Below are positions 54,437 through 64,000 of a stretch of 64,000 nt of DNA, piece by piece. Source of the stretch: Cucumis sativus (Eukaryota > Streptophyta > Magnoliopsida > Cucurbitales > Cucurbitaceae); NCBI RefSeq assembly GCF_000004075.3, contig NC_026661.2:19372307-19436306 (forward strand), given 5' to 3'. A program made the position numbers and the translations under genes. Position 1 is the stretch's first letter. Every line of letters begins with the position of its first letter. The notes below the pieces were generated by a model that saw only the letters and a program-made list of their open reading frames with translations, was not told the origin of the DNA and did no database searches.

Positions 54437-54589
54437 AACAATCTCTGTAGTTTTTAATTTATGGTTTACTTTTTTTAATCAAAACATGGATAATATAAGT
54501 ATACAAGCACACCATAAATTTAGAGGTGAAATGTGTATCTGTAAGCTTGACTTTAAAGGATTAAAAAATAGTAATTAAAATTGATGGTC

Positions 54590-54820
54590 ATTTGAGGAAT
54601 AATAATTAAGGATTTAACAATATTTTAAAAAAATTGCAAATATAGCAAGACTATCGTTGATAGACTTGTATGATCTATTAGTGATAAATCAATATTTACA
54701 ACATAATCTATCGGTGATAGACTTGTATTGTTAATATAATTTGATAAATTTTGTTATATTTGTAAATTTTTAAAGATGTTGCTATATACTTAATTATTTT
54801 GAATTTGATTGTTAAATTAT
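54590..54820. mobile_element. MITE, copy 3
   Basis: Begins near ATTTGAGGAATAATAATTAA and ends near GAATTTGATTGTTAAATTA. The core again carries ATCGTTGATAGACTTGTAT and ATCTATCGGTGATAGACTTG, as in copy 1. It starts about 150 bp after copy 2, in the same orientation as far as I can tell. Confidence 0.6.
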
Positions 54821-57800
54821 TAACTATTCCTAACAAATGGTTACCAAACAAAGCTATTGATTTTAAGTCTATAGAGTTTTAGTTTTGTAGTGCTACACAA
54901 AACGAAAAAGCATTTAGCTTTGTCTTTTTTGTCCCTACACCTTTTTTTTTTTCTTGTGAGTATGAGTCTCCAAACTTTGAAATATCTAAAAAAAAAAAAT
55001 TTCGTCATTCACGTTTTAAATTTGTGTAATTAGACTCTCTTTTTTTAAAATACAAAACCACTAATTTATGAGACACTAATTTGATAAAAAAAAAATCTAA
55101 TAAATCAACCAATTTAATTTTGTAATTTCCAAAATGTTTATTAGACTCTAAATTAGACACAATTAAAAAAAAAATCCGACTAAATTATTATTTAACCATT
55201 GATTTACAAACTGCAAAAGTGGGTTTGAAGAACACAAATCCAATCATCTAAATTTTGGATTGACGATGTAAAAATGAAAATTTAAAAGTAAAAAATAATT
55301 TATTTTAGAAAAAAGAAAAGAAAAGATGAAGTGTTTTGTTTGATTGATAAATTGGATCGAAATGATCATTAATTATATCATATCATAGTGTGAATATTTG
55401 ATTCCATTTCATAAATAATTTGGGCTCTTATGTGAACACTATTTGCCCATCATTGATGTCCATGATCCCACCACTTTTATCTTTATTAATCAAATCAATC
55501 TTACTTTTTAATTATATTCAAATTATTTATTAATTAAAATCATGACAAAAGATAATCTATTCTGTTTTTAGTGTTGACTAAATAAATTTTAGAAGTATCT
55601 TTAAATCAAAGTTAATTTGTGTAATTTGTTTTACTTAGTTCTTAAATCCAATTTTGAAACACTCATCTTCAGTTAATATACCATAGAATTACGTTTAAAT
55701 GTGGCTAATATTACAAAATGATCACTCAACAAGAAAGGAGAGAAAAAGTTGACAGTAATATTGAGATTTCAATTTTTTCTATTAGATATAGAATAGAATA
55801 TTTTAATTTATGTATTTGTTGAAATATACAAAAACAGATAGACAAATATTTTAATTTTACTTACGTGATTATTTTGCTATATGAGCATAGAAAACTGAAT
55901 AGTGAGAGTATTTTGATAACAACTTAGTTTTTTTATTTTCTTTTTCTAAATTAAATCTATAGATACTATTTTCACATCCAAATTTTAACTTTTAAATTCA
56001 ACGTTTCTAGTTAAAAAAAAATGAAAATCATGATAAAGAAATAAGTAGAATACTCCCATTTTATAAGCTTAATTTAAAAAACAAAATGATTACCAAATTA
56101 TATTGGTTATAGGAAAATATATTCTCCGAACCAACATTTTGAGAGAACCGTCCATTTTTCAAAATAACAGCAATACAGTGACATTTCCGATATCTGAAGT
56201 CGTAAGACAGATATTATCAACCTGACTATAAGCTAAGAACTCAAAGTTATTTTTTAAACGAGATATTAGCCGTTTTAGATCATACGTTGACGGTGAAAAT
56301 TTGTTAGTGTGATTGACTTCAGAGTTTGAAGTTTGGGAAAAGAAGAGAGACAAAAAGATAGTATCGTAGGACGGAGCGCAGTGGATAATTTGTTGTCTCA
56401 ATATAAAAAAGAGAAAGAAAGAAAAAAAAGTGTAATTGTAATTTGTTGACTTTCTGGAGTCAAGGTTGCATATGCAGTGTGTTTTTATCGTCTCTTCTTT
56501 CTTTCCCAACTCCTTCATTTTATCTCTCCTTTTATTCAAATATTATTTTTGTTAATAAGTGTTAAATTTTAATCATTAATGAGAATTCTAAATAACCATT
56601 GTTATGTATTTTTAAATATGTTTTATAATAAAATAACAATATTATAATTACATCACACATTCTAAAAATAATATAATGGTAAAGATTTATAAACGTTGTT
56701 ATCAAATATATTTTATTTTAAGTAGCTATATTGCATTTTAAATTACAAATTAATTATTTATACTCTCTGCAATGTTATGTAACTGATTAAAGTGCAGATT
56801 TATTTCAAGTACGATTTAGAGGGATGTTTTTAAATATAATAAAAGAGCTTATTAATTTATAAATATAACAAAATTATAGCTTTTATTTGTTGCAAATATT
56901 TAATTATCTAATCTTGCTTAATTCGATTGGTATTGTTCAATGAGATGTTAATGACATAAATGAAGCACACAACCGAGAGAGACATTGTCTTAGAGCATTG
57001 CAATTGTATGATGTTGTTCAACGTGAAATTTCCATCGAGCGTCACAGGGCAATTGCAATGTGATAAAATTATTTTCCAACCACTTAGAGTTCATCATCTT
57101 TGTTTTAGTCTAAACTTATTGTATTGTAGGTTTTAATTATGTGCATGAATATTTTTCATATTGTTGGGCGCTTGTGTGCGTCGTATGATTATTGATGCTT
57201 TTGGATTGATATATGATTTGCTTTTGTTTTGTTAGATTGTATACAATAATCTCAATAAACAATAAGTTAGGTTAGCTTATTAATCAAACTAGAAAAGTAT
57301 CATCCTAATCAACTTAGGCATTTAAAAATTATACACATTCAACCTAACTTTACCTTAGATCTTAATTAATGCAATTAGGGGCAAATTGAATTTGCATCCA
57401 AATTGTTTAGTCAACTCAAATAGTAGTTGATAAGGGCAATTTAATTATTTAGACCTTCCTTGTTAAATTGGTTAAGATGATAACAATTACTTGATTTGAC
57501 GATAAGAATTCGATAATCAAATACTTTGAATAGAGAAAATCTACATCACCCAAGCTAGGTTTCTCACAATTGTTTTATAACTTTTATCTACTGTTGTTTC
57601 TGTTTTAAGCAATTTAATTCACTTGCAATAATTATCATTACAACTCCTAATTGGTTAACATACTCCATATGTTCGCCGGGTCTTGCCACTAAGCCTAGTA
57701 TGTACTAGTGGACGATCCAGTTAAAATACTTGGTCTGTATTTAGACGACAAAATCCATATAACTAATATTTTGTTGACATACAACTATAAATATCGGTAC

Positions 57801-57954
57801 GAATCTATTTGTAAATTTTTTTAACAGTTTTATCCTTACAATTTCACCCCTTTCTAAACACATTGTTAGAACTGCAACTATTACATTGAAGTTTGACCAA
57901 ACACACACTTTGCCTCTTAAAAATTCAAGAAATGAAAGGTATATTTTTATTAAA

Positions 57955-57978
57955 ATATATATATATATATATATATAT
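57955..57978. repeat. (AT)n microsatellite
   Basis: About 12 uninterrupted AT dinucleotides. Confidence 0.85.
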
Positions 57979-58521
57979 TTTGGAAAATCGAATAAAATAA
58001 GGATTGAGAAGCAAAATTCCATTTGCAGTTTCGGAATTTAAAAATTTTAAAAGGAAAAAAAAGGATAAATCAGTTATTTACAATCGTACGGTCCTCATTC
58101 CTTCATCAGTCCTCAATAATTTAATGGATGGATCCTTTCCATTTTAATATCCTCCAAATTCACTCGGCATCACATGGCGCAACATGATTGGCGGTGTCAC
58201 AACATTTTCATTTTCATCTCCTTCGGCTTCATTGCCAATCAATTTAATCCCATTATATATATTTAATATACTAATTAAATTCATTTCAGTTTTTGAGTTT
58301 TCTCATCGAACTCCGACGTTCATGGCCGTCAAAACGATTCTTCAACTCCTTCATTCGTTTTTCTTCTTATTATTATTTTTCTAAACTTGTACAGATACTC
58401 ATATATACTCTGGATCTAGATACCCAAAACCTCGAAAAATTCCCCAAAATTCCTTTCTCCCTATTTAAACTCCCCTCTCTCATTTTCAGTTTCATCATCT
58501 ATCACCGATCGAGATTTCACA

Positions 58522-62481
<3,960 letters not shown>

Positions 62482-63352
62482 CCTTATTTCCGTCTATAAT
62501 TTCAAGTTACCATTCCTAATATTTTTCAGATTTGGTCCTTATTTCTTCTCTATACCATTCCTAATATTTTTCAGATTTGGTGGGTCGCAGTTCATTTATA
62601 GGAGCGGTAGGCTTGGTCCTTATTTCTTCTCTATTTGTTGTTGCATTTCCTTTTCAATAAACTTGTTTTAGGGGAAATGTGATGATAATTCTTTTACCAA
62701 TTTACTTTCTCAAGCTTGATTTAAACAAGAAAAATTATTTGTTCCGATTGACTACAACTATCAAAGGACAATTTCTGATGTCAATATACAATATTCACGA
62801 TGAAATTAAAAGAAAATGAAAGGAAAGACCACTTTGATCTCAAGTGATTATTTCATTTATCCTTGTTTGCTGTCAACTATTCAACTATCTATCAACCTGA
62901 ACATATCTTTATGGATAAAAGCAATAATCATCATATGTCAAAATCATGTCTAAATTTTAAATTTGTTGCACTATATATCATTGAACTATATGTGATAATG
63001 AGACAAAACCGAAGAAAAAAATAGGCATTTTACACACGTTTAATAACCTTTGAATTAAAAAAAAAAAAAGTAAACATACACACAAAAAAATAATTAGGCA
63101 ACAACCTAAACAAAAGAATAATCCATCTAACTCTAATTCATAAGAATTATCATTACAGTTGTCCAAAGGATTTTAATTGAAAAATCTATAGAATATATAT
63201 CCCTAATATCAAATGAAGTTCATTTTTCAAAATCAAATGAAGTAAAAAAGAAAAGAAAAATAAATAAATAAACAAAAAACGAGAGAGGGAAAGCTGTGGA
63301 AGTTTAAGAAATCAAGGAAGCTGTGGGTTAATTTGATTGGAAGTTATAGTTT
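62482..63352. other. Intergenic region, SCPL40 to U1
   Basis: 3' UTR repeats (62509-62635), then AT-rich DNA with no supported gene. Confidence 0.6.
62509..62635. repeat. 45-bp duplication in SCPL40 3' UTR
   Basis: ACCATTCCTAATATTTTTCA starts at 62509 and again at 62554, a 45-bp step. The second half of the unit, GGTCCTTATTTCTTCTCTAT, appears again near 62614 after a unique insert. All lie directly after the stop codon. Confidence 0.85.
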
Positions 63353-63403
63353 GTCCCACATCGTTGAGTATTAAAGAAGAGACAGTTGAAGTGGGGTATA
63401 AAA
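63353..63403 (+). promoter_or_regulatory. Plant Pol II snRNA promoter: USE and TATA box
   Basis: The upstream sequence element GTCCCACATCG (63353-63363) matches the plant snRNA consensus RTCCCACATCG exactly. The TATA element TATAAAAAAAG starts at 63397. The 33 bases between them fit the spacing known for Pol II snRNA genes; Pol III snRNA genes have about one helical turn less. The RNA start is about 32 bases after the TATA. Confidence 0.93.
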
Positions 63404-63428
63404 AAAGAATCAGGGTGAACGTTGAAAC

Positions 63429-63591
63429 ACACTTACCTGGACGGGGCTTTTGGGCGATCATGAATACTCATAGCCTAGGTTGGTGACCTCCATTGCACAT
63501 ACAGGAGGGGTGCCCGCCTAAGGTCTGCCCAATGTGGCAGAGCCTACGTCATAATTTGTGGCAGTGGGGGCCTGCGTTCGCGCGGCCCCTA
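63429..63591 (+). ncRNA. U1: U1 spliceosomal snRNA
   Basis: The 5' end carries ACTTACCTGG (63431-63440), which pairs with 5' splice sites. Then come ACGGGGC, the U1-70K loop GATCATGAA (63457-63465), GCCTAGGTTGGTGACCTCCA leading to the U1A-binding loop ATTGCAC (63490-63496), CCTAAGGTCTGCCCAA, and GGCAGAGCCTACGTC before the Sm site ATAATTTGTGG (63551-63561). The final hairpin is GGGGGCCTGCGTTCGCGCGG followed by CCCCTA. Length is about 163 nt, as in known plant U1. It has a full promoter and 3' box, so it is likely active. Base 2 seems to be C where most U1 RNAs have U (AUACUUACC); the start is placed by analogy. Confidence 0.96.
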
Positions 63592-63592
63592 T

Positions 63593-63607
63593 CATTTTTC
63601 AGTTCAA
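63593..63607 (+). terminator. Plant snRNA 3' box
   Basis: CATTTTTCAGTTCAA matches the plant snRNA 3'-end signal CA(N)3-10AGTNNAA with six spacer bases. It starts two bases after the mature U1 end and directs RNA 3'-end formation. Confidence 0.9.
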
Positions 63608-63879
63608 CTCTTTATTTCTTCAAGTAAATAATTAGTTCATGATTCGTCTTTATAGAGTTCAAAAATGATTACAAGAATCGCGGAGTCGAAGTTCATGCTT
63701 CACCTATCTTTTATATTCGTCAAAAGAAAAGTACTTTTCATATTTTTAGTGATTATATATAAAGAACGAAATAATTTTTTTACCAAATGAAATGTGAGAA
63801 AATTAAATAAATATTGAAACAGAATTAATTTCTTTATTTTTTGTGTATTGGAACTTTTTAAATGAATCTAAACATTTTA

Positions 63880-64000
63880 CGGCGAATGGGCCTTTGATGC
63901 ACACATGTCCATCAGCGATCCAAAGCCCACACATATCTTTCCCCTAGCAGCCACAGGCTTTCTCCTCTGGACGTCGCCGTTCCGATTCCTTCTCCGTCCG
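63880..64000 (+). other. Possible start of a further gene (promoter or leader)
   Basis: The last 120 bp are clearly richer in GC, with two site II cores (TGGGCC near 63888 and AGCCCA near 63925) and a pyrimidine-rich run near the edge. This is the look of a promoter running into a leader. No coding sequence can be defined before the window ends; the strand is a guess. Confidence 0.35.

Larger units (their letters stand above)
50555..58521. other. Repeat-rich intergenic region (about 8 kb)
   Basis: No host gene is supported. It contains a hAT-like element at 52647-53611 with an LTR-like insert, two MITE copies at 54281-54436 and 54590-54820, and an AT run at 57955-57978. A pair of ACACGTCGGA words near 51319 and 51382 lies in a small region (51300-51400) of higher GC. 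A short open run near 56960-57063 (Glu/Arg-rich) may be a worn transposon relic. The SCPL40 promoter and leader begin at about 58400. Confidence 0.55.

Noticed and set aside
56159-56539. 126-codon minus-strand frame
   Set aside because: Contains long low-complexity Phe/Tyr runs; no domain or splice partner; not supported.
56960-57063. Short Glu/Arg-rich translated run possibly from a transposase
   Set aside because: Too short and not assignable to a family; could be chance.

Overview
The window is plant nuclear DNA, and the genes point to a dicot. They are intron-rich with canonical GT-AG introns, intergenic DNA is very AT-rich, and the products are plant-specific: chloroplast PSII assembly factor HCF136, pheophytinase, a CYP86B-type suberin hydroxylase and plant serine carboxypeptidase-like (SCPL) proteins. 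Species cannot be proven from sequence alone. Repeat style and protein sequences are compatible with a cucurbit such as Cucumis; that is inference. Eleven protein genes (one partial) and one RNA gene are supported.

Left block (1-35.3 kb): 3' end of a giant sacsin-like RING protein (+); HCF136 (+, 8 exons); a LysM-domain protein (+, 3 exons); ribosomal protein eL42/L44 (-, 4 exons, exon 1 coding only ATG); a C-terminally membrane-anchored protein of unknown function (+); a CYP86B1-like P450 (-, 3 exons); and an SCPL34-like carboxypeptidase (+, 10 exons). From memory, sacsin-like/HCF136/LysM/membrane protein/CYP86B1/SCPL34 occur in this order on Arabidopsis chromosome 5 (about At5g23110 to At5g23210), so this looks like ancient conserved microsynteny with eL42 as a local difference.

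Right block (37.5-62.5 kb): pheophytinase (+, 5 coding exons), a glyoxalase-I-family protein (-, 2 exons) convergent with it, an EEF1AKMT4-like class I methyltransferase (+, 8 exons including one of 20 bp), a single-exon BPS1-like protein (-), an 8-kb repeat-rich gap, and a second SCPL protein of the SCPL40 type (+, 6 exons). A U1 snRNA gene with a full plant Pol II snRNA promoter (USE, TATA) and 3' box lies at 63.35-63.61 kb. The last 100 bp are richer in GC and may be the start of another gene.

Mobile and repeat content: a roughly 0.96-kb hAT-like non-autonomous element with terminal inverted repeats at 52.65-53.61 kb, apparently holding an LTR-like fossil; three copies of one long-TIR MITE family (49.0, 54.3, 54.6 kb); an LTR-like fossil in a methyltransferase intron; a diverged 0.9-kb tandem duplication at 14.8-16.3 kb; and several short tandem arrays, AT microsatellites and hairpins. 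The genes are independent units, not an operon. Apart from conserved neighbourhood and metabolic themes (photosystem assembly and chlorophyll breakdown, suberin/cutin lipid oxidation), there is no sign of one joint pathway. I found no convincing undescribed system; the most informative items are the intact U1 gene, the synteny block and the repeat families.
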